Positions 18,710 to 28,428 are shown, counted from the first letter of the stretch. The stretch is 64,000 bases of DNA from Thermocoleostomius sinensis A174 (GCF_026802175.1 NZ_CP113797.1:5309026-5373025); one strand, 5' to 3'. Made by a program: numbers and translations. The notes: generated by a model from the sequence alone, not told the origin.

Positions 18710-21229
18710 CTAATAGCCTGATTCATTCTCAGCGATAGATGGACTAATTTTGATACCCAAAAATCGATCGAGCAAGGCATGTCTCCAGAAGAAGCGTACC
18801 ACGAGTGCCCACAGCACGGCTGCTAATCCGATGCCTAGATAGTGAATAAACTCAAGCGGATATAGTTCAAAAAAGTTGCGTAAACCAGGAACAGCAAGAA
18901 TCACTAGATAAATCAATAAAACTATCCCCGCCAGCAGGGTATAGCGCCAATCTCGGCTCAGCGGTTCTCCCCCCACCCAGGCGGTTGTTGGCGGTTTGAG
19001 GAATGGCAACAGTAGCAATCCTCCGAACACTTGCAGGGTAATCAGCGCTGTTTCAGCCACTCGTTGTGCTCTGACAATATCGGCTCTAGTAATTTGCCGA
19101 CCCAGTTCATCAAAGGGAATCTGTCCATTCAGCCACTCAAAAATCGGGCCGATGTTTTCCGCTAAGAAGAAAAGATACACCAAAATACTCATCAACGATA
19201 AGGTCAACGTGGCAGGAAGCACAAAATGTAAAAACGGGTCGCCATCACTGCTGCGAGGTTTTTCGGGCGTGGCCCATAGCGTGACAAAGAACGGCGGAAT
19301 CCCAACAGTGAGAAAGGTAACGATCGTGCTGGCTTTAATGCCAAAGGGAAACGACAGGACAATCATGCCGATTGCGACGATTGCCAGCGTAAACGAGAAG
19401 ATACGCACCATAAACAGCTTGGTGATGTCAGCTACGCCATTGCGAATCCGTTGCCCCTCCAAAAAGATTTTGGGCAGCGCCCTGAATGTGTCCTTGAGCA
19501 AAACAATATCAGCCACACCCCGAGTTGCCTGACTGCCGCTTTCCATGGCCACGCCCACATTCGCCTGCTTCAGCGACAGCACATCATTCACCCCATCTCC
19601 CATCATGGCAACATAGTGATTGCGAGACTGAAGGCTTTTCACAAGACGAGCCTTTTGTTCGGGAGTAATGCGCCCAAAAATCGTGCCGTCTTCTGCCGTT
19701 TGGGTGAACACAGCCTCGTCCATCTCTGCTAAATCTTGGCCCGACACGGCAATAATATCTTGGCTTAAGCCAGCTTGTTTGGCCAACGCGGCTACAGTGG
19801 TGGGATTGTCACCAGAAATGACTTTGACTTGAATGCCAGCCTGACGAAATTCTGCCAAAGTTTCACGGGCATCCGGACGCAGTTCATCGCCAAAGTAGAG
19901 GATTCCCAACGGTTGCAAATTCGGTGGTAATACTGGATTTCCAGCCGCATCCTGTCGATCGCTCACCATAGGACTATGGGCAAACAGCAGCACTCGCAAA
20001 CCTTGATCGGCTCCTTGGCGAATGGACTCTTGAAGATCTTCAGACAAGGGAAGCACCGTTGCCAATATTTCAGGCGCACCCAGGATATAGATTCCGGGAC
20101 GATCGGCAAAGATCATACCGCTCCATTTGTGGGCAGAGCCGAAGGGCACTTCCAGCTTCACCGATCGCTTGACAGAGGGTAGGGCTGTGGCAATGGCGTC
20201 ATTGGTTTTGTTACTGGATGAGGCGCTGGCTGCAAAATCGCCTAAGGCGGTTTCTAATTCTGTTCGATCGATGTCAATGGGCTGTACCGTTTGTAGATTA
20301 ATGCGATTCGCCGTCAGGGTTCCTGTTTTGTCCAAACACATAACATCGACATTGCTAATCGATTCCACTGCATTGGACTGTTGCACCAACGCGCTTTGTT
20401 CAGCAATCCGCACAGCCCCCAACGCATAGGTAAGGGTAATCATGAAATATAACCCGATTGGCACCAATCCTACAATGACTGCCAAGTTTTGTACGCCAGT
20501 TGTAATCGAGGTGATACCAAGCGCCATCCGTAACAGTGTAATTAATCCCAGCACGATCGCCACGCCCAACAATAGACGAATCATCAAATTGATGCGATGC
20601 TGCAACGGAGTCATCACTTTACGAAACTTTCGAGCCTCGGCGGTCATTTTACTGGCTAGGCTTTCTGCCCCAACCTTTTCAGCTGCATAGCAAGCGGAGC
20701 CGCTGACGCAAAAACTGCCGGAATAGACGGGCTTACCCACCTGCTTGGCAATCAAATCCGATTCCCCTGTTAACAACGACTCATCGACTTTGATTGCTCC
20801 ATCCCCAACGATAACCCCATCGACAACAATCTGATCTCCCGGACGCACCACTAACACATCGCCCACCACAATCTCACTAGGATCGATCGATCGTTCCTGT
20901 CCTTCTCGAATCACGCTGGCTTTTGGTCGAGTAATTAACGCAATCTGATCAAGTTTTTGCTTAGCGCGAATTTCCTGCACCACATTGATGACGACATTCA
21001 ACAAAACAACAGACGCCAACACCAGCACATCGCTAGCTCGCCCCAGCGCAATCAGCACCAGACTCAGGAAAAAATACGCACCGTTAATGAACGTGAAGAG
21101 ATTGTCTCGCAAAATCTCCCAGTAGGTACGACTGGTTTGCGATGGCAAATCGTTACCTTGCCCGTTGGCGCGACGATGGGCTGCTTCGGCATGGCTAAGT
21201 CCTTGAGGGTGACTGGTAGTAACTTGCAT
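18710..21229 (-). CDS. P-type cation-transporting ATPase (CtpE-like)
   Basis: An 839-residue P-type ATPase. Actuator motif TGES at 154-157, phosphorylation site Asp300 in DKTGTLT, hinge motif GDGVND, and about ten membrane segments. The M4 motif is GLVPIGL (254-260), not PEGL of typical Ca2+ pumps and not CPC of heavy-metal pumps, which fits the CtpE subgroup. CtpE of mycobacteria has been linked to calcium uptake; applying that here is inference. Last gene of a minus-strand run of envelope genes, converging with the AAA-like gene at 16 bases. Confidence 0.88.
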   Translation of the reverse strand: MQVTTSHPQGLSHAEAAHRRANGQGNDLPSQTSRTYWEILRDNLFTFINGAYFFLSLVLIALGRASDVLVLASVVLLNVVINVVQEIRAKQKLDQIALITRPKASVIREGQERSIDPSEIVVGDVLVVRPGDQIVVDGVIVGDGAIKVDESLLTGESDLIAKQVGKPVYSGSFCVSGSACYAAEKVGAESLASKMTAEARKFRKVMTPLQHRINLMIRLLLGVAIVLGLITLLRMALGITSITTGVQNLAVIVGLVPIGLYFMITLTYALGAVRIAEQSALVQQSNAVESISNVDVMCLDKTGTLTANRINLQTVQPIDIDRTELETALGDFAASASSSNKTNDAIATALPSVKRSVKLEVPFGSAHKWSGMIFADRPGIYILGAPEILATVLPLSEDLQESIRQGADQGLRVLLFAHSPMVSDRQDAAGNPVLPPNLQPLGILYFGDELRPDARETLAEFRQAGIQVKVISGDNPTTVAALAKQAGLSQDIIAVSGQDLAEMDEAVFTQTAEDGTIFGRITPEQKARLVKSLQSRNHYVAMMGDGVNDVLSLKQANVGVAMESGSQATRGVADIVLLKDTFRALPKIFLEGQRIRNGVADITKLFMVRIFSFTLAIVAIGMIVLSFPFGIKASTIVTFLTVGIPPFFVTLWATPEKPRSSDGDPFLHFVLPATLTLSLMSILVYLFFLAENIGPIFEWLNGQIPFDELGRQITRADIVRAQRVAETALITLQVFGGLLLLPFLKPPTTAWVGGEPLSRDWRYTLLAGIVLLIYLVILAVPGLRNFFELYPLEFIHYLGIGLAAVLWALVVRFFWRHALLDRFLGIKISPSIAENESGY

Positions 21230-21298
21230 AGAGTGATGACCTAAGCGGAAAGTAAGAAGACAGGAGAGGTTTTTGTCAACTTCCCTTGTTTCAAAATA

Positions 21299-21686
21299 CT
21301 ATGGGCAATTGAGGACTGAGTCCAACTGGGATTGGGCCGCTTCTACGGCTGCGACTTGGGGGGCTGATTGAGTCTCTAGCTTGAGCGAGGGTGGCGGTCT
21401 TAGGAACAGCGGATACGGCGCGATCGAGATCTTGATAGGTCTGCTCTAGCTCAGTCACTTTTGCTTCCTGCACCGTTTGGGCTGACTGCTTCACATCATT
21501 AAACGTTGTTCGCACTTGATCCCGCGCTTGTTGCAAATCTCCTACGGTAGAACTGGGGCTGATGCTCTTAAGCGTAGCCACGGCTGTGTTGAATCGAGCT
21601 AAATTGGTGCACAACTCTGCTTTCTTGTCCTACGTAGATTGAGGCGATTCAGTCGTACAGCCGACCAAGAGAACGAGCGACAACAT
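21299..21686 (-). pseudogene. Broken small lipoprotein gene (nonsense plus frameshift)
   Basis: Starting at ATG 21686 the minus strand reads MLSLVLLVGC, a lipobox, then TTESPQST, an in-frame TAG, and continues DKKAELCTNLARFNTAV through a helical domain (TVGDLQQARDQVRTTF). Near 21355-21360 a run of six G (six C in the coding strand) shifts the frame: removing one base restores PQVAAVEAAQSQLDSVLNCP and a stop at 21299. Two lesions, 388 bases in total. The product would have been a helical outer-surface lipoprotein. The second lesion is in a homopolymer and could be a sequencing error; the TAG is not of that kind. Confidence 0.75.
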
Positions 21687-21849
21687 TGCCAAACATAAAT
21701 TAAATGCACGATTAGTAATTATAAAAAACCTTGGTTTAGAATAAATTAAGTAGATAGGTAGAACTAACGTCAAAACCTAGCACGCAAATCCTAGCGAAAA
21801 GTTATATGAAACTCATAGGTAACAGCACGAACCGTTATGGAGCACTCAC

Positions 21850-23508
21850 CTACTCATAGCTAGCTCTTTCAGGTAGCTTACAAAATGCCTGGGCCGGATA
21901 TTTAGGCAAGGTGGCCGCCAGCATCAAACAAATTCCTGTACATAGCAGAGCAATCAGCAAGGAGGTTCGCATTCCTACCAGCGCTGCTTCTAGCCCGATC
22001 GGGCGAATTAACGGAGCAATCGAGGGCGGCAATTGGCTAGATAATGTAGCTTCAAGTTCTTGGCGTGACAGCGTTTGAATCATTTCCTGCAATTGCGCAA
22101 TGATCTGATTGCGTTGAACAGGAGGTAAAGTTCTACCCATCTTTTCTAGAAGACCGTCTACAATGTTTCGAGAGGCAAAGGAAATCAAAGCTGTGCCTAG
22201 AATAGCTCGTCCTAGGGAACTACCCAAATTCTGTACTGGGTTATAGATTCCTGAACCTTCTGGTTTTTCATCGGCTGTGGCAGCAGAATAAGTCAGTTTA
22301 CTAATATAGGATAGAAATAAACCAGAGCCAATACCCATCACAATTAATCCTGGCATTAAATCTAAGGATGTGATTTGCGTCTGTAAGCTACGATAAAGTA
22401 ATCCAATTCCGATCGCAATTAGAACAATGCCAGTATGTACAATATATTTTGGTGGGATGCGATCGCCTAACATCAAACACTTGAGAATTACAATCACAAC
22501 AATAATCATCGTAATGTTGTAGGGAATAATAGTAAGCGCAGTCTGAAACGGATTTAGTGACAGCGCTACAGGCACAAATTGAAATAAATTAAACTGTAAT
22601 CCAGTTGTAATTAATGTATGCAGCATAGCAGTCAGCAAGCCTAATACGAAACCACGCTTGCGTAATAGTCCGGCTCGTAATAACGAGGCCATGCGTCGAT
22701 CTGCCTGCCGTCGCTGCCAGAAGATAAAGAACCCCAACAAAATTATGCCAACCGCAATTAGGGTGGGGACGATCGACAGGGCAAAGGGAGGAATCACCAC
22801 ACCAGCAATTGTAAACAGGCGCTTGGGTTGCCACCAGCCAAACTCAGCCGATAGGCTAATGCCGATTAAAATAAAGCCCAGTCCCCAAAAGGACAGTAAC
22901 CCGCCGACCCAATCGATCGGTTGTTGATAGCGGGTCACTAGCCTGGGGAGCGATCGGTGCAACAGTCCAACCACCACTAAAACGACCAAAGCTGGTGCAA
23001 AGGCCCAACGCCAACTAAACTGCGACGCCAAATAGCCGCCTAGCAACGCGCCAGACAGTCCCCCCAAGGACGAGGCCACAATCAGCGCTACATTCGCTTG
23101 CTCTTCTGCTTTGCCATCAAACGCCAAGTCAGCAATGGCCCAGGGGGTGCTAATCAACGGGGTTGCAGCTACCCCAGTCAACAGCGAAAAACTGACGGCG
23201 AGCATTCCCATCGCAGGGCTGAGGGCAGTCAGCGCAATGCCAATGCCATACAGCATCAACCCCAAGAGAAAGACGGGCGTTCGGCCATAGAAGCGACACA
23301 GGTTCTCAGTCGTAGGAGCGAAGGAAGCTGTCACAAGCGAAAATAGTACTAGAATACTTTGAATGTAACCAATACTGGAATTGAAATCAGACACGATCGC
23401 TGGCATGATTGCTGGCATGACGCTCACACTATAGGCAATCATGAATAACGTCAAACTGATTGCCCAAAATCCTTTTCGTCCTAGCTGTACGGTTCCTGGT
23501 TGATTCAT
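21850..23508 (-). CDS. MFS transporter, 14-TM DHA2-type
   Basis: A 552-residue membrane protein with about 14 hydrophobic segments, the length and layout of the DHA2 drug:proton antiporter group. The loop between helices 2 and 3 (ENLCRFYGRTPVFLLG) is the motif A region in altered form, and the helix 5 region GGLSGALLGGYLASQFSWRWAF is the antiporter motif C. Substrate unknown. Its start overlaps the yihY stop by 4 bases (ATGA), so the two are translationally coupled. Confidence 0.88.
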   Translation of the reverse strand: MNQPGTVQLGRKGFWAISLTLFMIAYSVSVMPAIMPAIVSDFNSSIGYIQSILVLFSLVTASFAPTTENLCRFYGRTPVFLLGLMLYGIGIALTALSPAMGMLAVSFSLLTGVAATPLISTPWAIADLAFDGKAEEQANVALIVASSLGGLSGALLGGYLASQFSWRWAFAPALVVLVVVGLLHRSLPRLVTRYQQPIDWVGGLLSFWGLGFILIGISLSAEFGWWQPKRLFTIAGVVIPPFALSIVPTLIAVGIILLGFFIFWQRRQADRRMASLLRAGLLRKRGFVLGLLTAMLHTLITTGLQFNLFQFVPVALSLNPFQTALTIIPYNITMIIVVIVILKCLMLGDRIPPKYIVHTGIVLIAIGIGLLYRSLQTQITSLDLMPGLIVMGIGSGLFLSYISKLTYSAATADEKPEGSGIYNPVQNLGSSLGRAILGTALISFASRNIVDGLLEKMGRTLPPVQRNQIIAQLQEMIQTLSRQELEATLSSQLPPSIAPLIRPIGLEAALVGMRTSLLIALLCTGICLMLAATLPKYPAQAFCKLPERASYE

Positions 23509-24476
23509 GAGGTTCTATGCCGACGACTACCAAAAAGTTGTGCATATACATAAGAAAATACGCAGCCTAGCAAGAAAATTTGACAGGTCAGGAAAATCCA
23601 CAGTAACAGGATCATGACGCTGCCAATGACTCCATAGGAGAGAAAGTGACTTCCGATCGTAATGACGCTATTGCTAACCAATTGCTGCAATCCCACGAGT
23701 AACAGAGCAGTCAGCAGTGCACCCAACCACACATCTTGCCAACTGACATAAACCGAGGGCAAAATTTTGAACAAAATGCAAAACGCAATGGCCAATAGCA
23801 AAAACGATGAGCTAGTTTGCAAGCCGCGCGTCAGTTGCAATTCATCGACCTCAATAAATGAAAACGTATGCTGAAAATTACTAACTAGTTGAAGAATAGT
23901 TTTAATAACAATGTTGGAGATTAATGAAGTCAGTAACAAGAGCGCCACTCCTAGCACCAACAGAAATGCAAACAATCGATTTGCAACAAAGAAAAGCACC
24001 ATTCTAGACACCGAACCAACCTCGGATGCCCGACTTGGCGATCGCCAAATTCTATTGACTGAACTTCTAAGAATGGTGAAGACGGCGCTAGAAGTCCACA
24101 CCAAAAGGCCAAAGCCAATCAGTCCGGCTCCGACACTGTTTTGGTTCAAGGCAATCACCGTATCCCGAACAAGATCATGCACTTCCGGGGGCAAAAATCG
24201 CTGGGCAGCTTCTTGAATGGTTTGAAATGCTTCCGTGTTGGGACCAATCACGGCTCCAATCACACTCAGAATGACTAACAGCATCGGAAATAGGGAAAAC
24301 AGCGCAAAGTAGGCAAGCGAGGCTGCCATACCGGGGCCGTTATCTTGATCCCACTTGATGCCCGTTTGAATCAAGAGTTGAGCTGGTCTTGAGGGCAGAA
24401 CTGTCGATCGAATGTAGGGTAGAACCGTGGACTGAAGATGTCGCATCATTGGTTTGATATCAGGCTGTACCATCAT
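23505..24476 (-). CDS. YihY/BrkB family inner-membrane protein
   Basis: A 323-residue protein with about six membrane segments. The motif DNGPGMAASLAYFALFSLFPMLLV is the signature of the family, once misannotated as RNase BN. The role is not settled; some members have been linked to envelope or anionic lipid transport. It begins 7 bases after the DUF3124 gene and overlaps the MFS gene. Confidence 0.9.
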   Translation of the reverse strand: MMVQPDIKPMMRHLQSTVLPYIRSTVLPSRPAQLLIQTGIKWDQDNGPGMAASLAYFALFSLFPMLLVILSVIGAVIGPNTEAFQTIQEAAQRFLPPEVHDLVRDTVIALNQNSVGAGLIGFGLLVWTSSAVFTILRSSVNRIWRSPSRASEVGSVSRMVLFFVANRLFAFLLVLGVALLLLTSLISNIVIKTILQLVSNFQHTFSFIEVDELQLTRGLQTSSSFLLLAIAFCILFKILPSVYVSWQDVWLGALLTALLLVGLQQLVSNSVITIGSHFLSYGVIGSVMILLLWIFLTCQIFLLGCVFSYVYAQLFGSRRHRTS

Positions 24477-24483
24477 TAGTTGA

Positions 24484-25020
24484 CTAGTTTGGAGTAGGTG
24501 GGCTACTGGTTCGATCGCGAATGACTCGTCCGGGACTGATCAAAGAAATTCCTTGGTTGCCGCTGGCATTTAGCATGACCGATTCAATCACTGGAGTAGA
24601 AACCGCTTGCCGAGCCACCCATTCGACAACAAACGCTGCTCCCACTCCGCCGCTAGCATCTTCTTGCTCCACCACAAAACTGGTTGACGCCAACGGTTCC
24701 AGTTCTATCGGTTGCTCTAAATAGCTGCGAACCAGTTCACCAGCGTCATTGTAATACTCGACCGAGGCAACAATCATGGCATGGGTTAGGTCTGTGTTGC
24801 GGACGCTGAGTGTGGCAGTCAGGTCAATCGTTTGGCTCTGCTGCCACATGTAAATTTGCGAGTAGATGGGAACGTAAACAGTTTGCCCTGCAACGAGTTG
24901 GTCGGTACTATCTAGGGAAACCGTTTTCAGTGGAGTGGTTGGTGCCGGTGGTGGAGGGGAAGCACAGGCTGTCAGCGATATCATCAGAGTTGCAACATAA
25001 CCAAAAACCGATCGCTTCAT
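24484..25020 (-). CDS. DUF3124 family lipoprotein
   Basis: A 178-residue protein with a short signal peptide ending in the lipobox LTAC, a Pro-rich spacer and a single beta-rich domain containing QTVYVPIYSQIY and the ATLSVRNTD strand, both typical of DUF3124. Expected to be anchored by lipid in the periplasm or at the outer membrane. It lies 68 bases after the C45 fusion gene and is tightly followed by yihY. Confidence 0.85.
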   Translation of the reverse strand: MKRSVFGYVATLMISLTACASPPPPAPTTPLKTVSLDSTDQLVAGQTVYVPIYSQIYMWQQSQTIDLTATLSVRNTDLTHAMIVASVEYYNDAGELVRSYLEQPIELEPLASTSFVVEQEDASGGVGAAFVVEWVARQAVSTPVIESVMLNASGNQGISLISPGRVIRDRTSSPPTPN

Positions 25021-25088
25021 TGGAAGTAGCTATGGAGGTATGAGGGCTGTCAGACAGAATTCGTGTTGATTTCCCATGCAATTCACGG

Positions 25089-27707
25089 CTACAGTGCCGG
25101 AGATTCACACGGTGTTGCATCTGGGAAGTTCAGCATCTCTCCTAAGGAAAAGCAGACAAACGGATTCTCAGGGACAGGAGGTTGCCCCGCTGCCACCCAA
25201 AGCAGAAGTCTATCGGGATCATAGATACCTTGCCGCATCGACCCATTACCGCCCGGGCTGGCATCATCATCAAACACCTTTAAGGGGCTAGCCTCTAGGG
25301 TGTCAGGATTCACGCGATCGCGCCCGATTTTGGCCATGGCAGCCGGATCAATAGTGCCATAAAGTGAGCTAACGCCATTTGGTTCCATCAGTTGGGCAAA
25401 GCGATCGAAGCGAGACAGGCTGGATTGACTGAGGGGAAAGCGCTGGCGATCGAACATCTCTTCTAAAACAATGTGATTAGTGACATACACCACACCGTTG
25501 TCTTGCAGTTCTCGCACGCCCAAATTGCGACCTGTAAACTCAAAGGCTCCCGCTTGTTTGGATTTACCATCAGTGATCATAATCAGATTAGCGTGAACGC
25601 GGGGTTCGCTATCCATGATCTGTCGCGCTTCTGCAAAGCTGGTGGCGGTGTTCAAAATTTGCGCCATGATCTGCACATTACTGCCGCCTTCAAACGATAG
25701 TTCGTTGTGCCCAGCGTGGACAGTATCCAGTCCTACCGTAATTCCCGCTGTATTCAGCCCCCAATTCGGCCAGATCATACCGGGATAGGTAATAAATACA
25801 TGTGGCAAACCATCATTTGGCTGACGTACAAACACCACTGGATTGTTCATGATGTAATCTACTGGCTTTTTATTATTATCCAGCGTGCTGCCGTGATACA
25901 GCCGTCCATCTTTCGTAGCGTCTCCGGTTGCCACCCACTGAGCGCATCCATCCCAAAACAGCACATCGGGTAAAGCGGTGCCAAAGATGGCTTGATAGAC
26001 ATCGCCGTAGGCCAAAACTAGACAGGCTTCGATCGTCATACCAATATCCTGAGTTGCATCTGTTAAGCCCTGACACTCTTGGGCAATCTCAGGATAGGAG
26101 CGATGAGCCGCTAATCGTCCCAATGCCAGCCCTCGACCTGCAAACCGTAGTGCTCCCATGATGTCACTACCCAACGACGCAATCTCGTCATGTAGGTATT
26201 GCCCGTGTTGATAGCCCATCTCGTAGGGGGTGCCTTGCAACCAAACCACTTTGATGATTCCTTGATCTTCGCGATGGGGGGCAACTGGCTGCCAGTTGGC
26301 GGGTAAAAATTGAGCGCGTTCGATCGGATCAAGGGTAGGAGTTGTCATCACCGTCGCCATCGCTGGGCCAATCGGAGGTTGCTCTCCAACGGGTTGGTCA
26401 CACGTACAGAGGGTTTCAGCGGCCGAGGCTTGCAGTTGCACCAACCAGTCTTCAATGCTAACAGCGGTGGCTCTCACTCCTCCTTGAGCTTGAAAGCGGC
26501 TAGCGTTACGCCCCAATCTGGCTAATCGTGCTCCATTGATCGTCACCTGTGGAGTGGGATACCGCTGTAAAATTTCGAGCAACGACAGGTGATTGTCATC
26601 GGCGGCCGATAGCACACTCGCCGATCGCAGTGCTTGAATGTTGGCAGTATTCGATCGCGTTTGTATCACCTGCCCCACTTGGTAGAGCAAATATTCCCCG
26701 AGCAGATTATTCAGCGTTTGATCGAGGAATCTTAAACTCACAGACACTTCTTGGGTCAGCGCCGATCGAACGATCTCTGGGTCAACTCCCGCCACATTAA
26801 AGAAAAATCCCCAACCCGAAGGCAATTCCCCCGTTTCAGCAAAGCGCGTCAGATCTTGCATCGACATCGATCGACCAAACGGGCCAAACCGGAACCGCAG
26901 TTCTTTATTAGCCAGCGCCGGAGAATCGCTGGGTTCTAGAGCAATCAGTGCTGGATCGGTCGAATCGATCGTTCGAGCCTCCACTAGTTTTTCATTCCCT
27001 AGTTTGGTGGTTGGTGCGGCGATTGGCAGTAGGGCAGCGATATCACGGCGTGCTTGATTATAGTCAATCCTAGCTTGGGACAGCGATACATCAGGCGATT
27101 CTGTCGGTAGATTACAGTCGCACAGAAGTTCTGGTAGCAGTGCTTGCGCGATGTTTAAAAGGGGTTCAATGCGTGTCACCAACGAGTTTACATCCGTATA
27201 CACTTGTTCAAGACGATGCACCTCTAGTCGAACACTCGATTCAGGATAGTTCTCTAAAACATTCAAGATCGAGAAGGAATTATCGTCTTTTAGGGCACGC
27301 TCGAAGGCGGTACGCAAGGGTTCCAGACTTTCTCGTCCAAGGGGATCGCCCACCACTTTATTAATTTGCAATAAGACAAATTCGGAACCGACCTGACGCA
27401 CTTCTGGTGGTGGCGTGATCTCGGTGGTCAGCCATTGTTTCACGTCAGCCGGATTGTGATTGGTCTCTTGCCAAAACTGCTGTAGCTCAGGCGACGTTGC
27501 TTCATCGGCAATAAACGCTTGTAGCTCTGCTAATGCGATCGTCATCCTGACATCGCGCGATTGCAGCAGCACGGTTCCAGAGGCAGAAACCGGACGAATC
27601 AAGAACAAAAAACTGATCCCAATTCCCAGAAGTAGATACACACCCGATCGCTTCCAGCGAATGGTGAGACGATAGAGAATAGCAAATACGCTAAATAGGT
27701 GCAGCAT
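25089..27707 (-). CDS. Double DUF1400 plus C45 peptidase/acyltransferase fusion
   Basis: An 872-residue exported or anchored protein with a hydrophobic segment at about 24-42. Residues about 43-165 and 285-410 are two DUF1400-type domains, a cyanobacterial domain normally placed ahead of alpha/beta hydrolases; the second has the clear GEYLLYQVGQVIQ...ALRSASVLSA pattern. The C-terminal 370 residues belong to the C45 Ntn-hydrolase family (acyl-CoA:6-APA acyltransferase/phospholipase B-like): ...WLQGTPYEMGYQHG early, candidate self-cleavage and nucleophile Cys588 in DGCAQW, then NWGLNTAGI. Cleavage at Gly587/Cys588 is inferred. No alpha/beta hydrolase triad was seen. It leads the envelope gene run. 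Confidence 0.82.
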   Translation of the reverse strand: MLHLFSVFAILYRLTIRWKRSGVYLLLGIGISFLFLIRPVSASGTVLLQSRDVRMTIALAELQAFIADEATSPELQQFWQETNHNPADVKQWLTTEITPPPEVRQVGSEFVLLQINKVVGDPLGRESLEPLRTAFERALKDDNSFSILNVLENYPESSVRLEVHRLEQVYTDVNSLVTRIEPLLNIAQALLPELLCDCNLPTESPDVSLSQARIDYNQARRDIAALLPIAAPTTKLGNEKLVEARTIDSTDPALIALEPSDSPALANKELRFRFGPFGRSMSMQDLTRFAETGELPSGWGFFFNVAGVDPEIVRSALTQEVSVSLRFLDQTLNNLLGEYLLYQVGQVIQTRSNTANIQALRSASVLSAADDNHLSLLEILQRYPTPQVTINGARLARLGRNASRFQAQGGVRATAVSIEDWLVQLQASAAETLCTCDQPVGEQPPIGPAMATVMTTPTLDPIERAQFLPANWQPVAPHREDQGIIKVVWLQGTPYEMGYQHGQYLHDEIASLGSDIMGALRFAGRGLALGRLAAHRSYPEIAQECQGLTDATQDIGMTIEACLVLAYGDVYQAIFGTALPDVLFWDGCAQWVATGDATKDGRLYHGSTLDNNKKPVDYIMNNPVVFVRQPNDGLPHVFITYPGMIWPNWGLNTAGITVGLDTVHAGHNELSFEGGSNVQIMAQILNTATSFAEARQIMDSEPRVHANLIMITDGKSKQAGAFEFTGRNLGVRELQDNGVVYVTNHIVLEEMFDRQRFPLSQSSLSRFDRFAQLMEPNGVSSLYGTIDPAAMAKIGRDRVNPDTLEASPLKVFDDDASPGGNGSMRQGIYDPDRLLLWVAAGQPPVPENPFVCFSLGEMLNFPDATPCESPAL

Positions 27708-27752
27708 AAACAGAAGTAATCAGCGGCAGTGATCAACAGAACTCCACAAGCG

Positions 27753-28239
27753 CTACTCTCGACTCAAGCAACCCAAGCAAGGCACGCAACTTGTAAATGA
27801 TTCAAATTTTTCTAGAAATTCGATTGAATTTAACTTATTTGAAACATTGCTTAGCAAAACTCGTTGTGGAATGCCAATTTGAATGTAATGGCGATCGAAA
27901 GCAATTTTCAGTCGCCGTCGTGACTCCCGTGCAATGGCCCACTGTTTCAGCGGGGCCGCTTTAATTCAAACCCAAATCACGTTACTCGTACGCGAGAGTT
28001 GTTCAACGCCCAACAATCCATGGGTATCCAGAATGCTCGAGCGCCACTCGGAAGCATGGGCTAGGCGATCAACGGTTTCACGAACCACTACCAGCGCAAA
28101 GTCAATGTCGGTATTATACGCGACTTCAATCTGAAAATCTGTCCATGCCCCTGTTCGGGACATATTTTCCACTTGAGGTCGTTAAGCTATTGGCTAGCGT
28201 TATCCATTTACCATCATCACTGCGAATTTGCGTAATTCT
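27753..28239 (-). pseudogene. Relic of an MscS-type mechanosensitive channel gene
   Basis: Only the C-terminal cytoplasmic part remains. Reading on the minus strand: RITQIRSDDGKWITLANSL, then a shift of frame near 28170-28178, then VENMSRTGAWTDFQIEVAYNTD...GLLGVEQLS, an in-frame TGA at 27966-27968 where related proteins have Trp, then IKAAPLKQWAIARESRRRL and IGIPQRV. These are the beta and alpha/beta domains of MscS-family channels. The membrane half is missing and a TGA precedes the first recognisable codons. At least two lesions and one large deletion. Confidence 0.75.
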
Positions 28240-28380
28240 TCAATTTAAATTTCGGCAGAAAATTCTGACAAAAAAGTAGCTCGATACGCTTGTGCAACCC
28301 GATCGAGTTGGTTTATGCTATGGCGATGCTGGTTCTTTCGCAGGACGAGAGGAACGGCTGAACGGCTCAAGGTACTGGCG

Positions 28381-28428
28381 CTGATTAGGGAAGTTTGGCC
28401 GCAACCCTAACCAGCTAACCTAACTTCC
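28381..28428 (+). other. Possible structured RNA leader
   Basis: CTGATTAGGG (28381-28390) can pair with CCCTAACCAG (28405-28414), one mismatch, and GGAAGTT (28389-28395) with AACTTCC (28422-28428). The two stems share bases and so exclude each other, as in switching leaders. It lies 140 bases before the 66-aa gene. No known riboswitch consensus fits. Confidence 0.3.
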
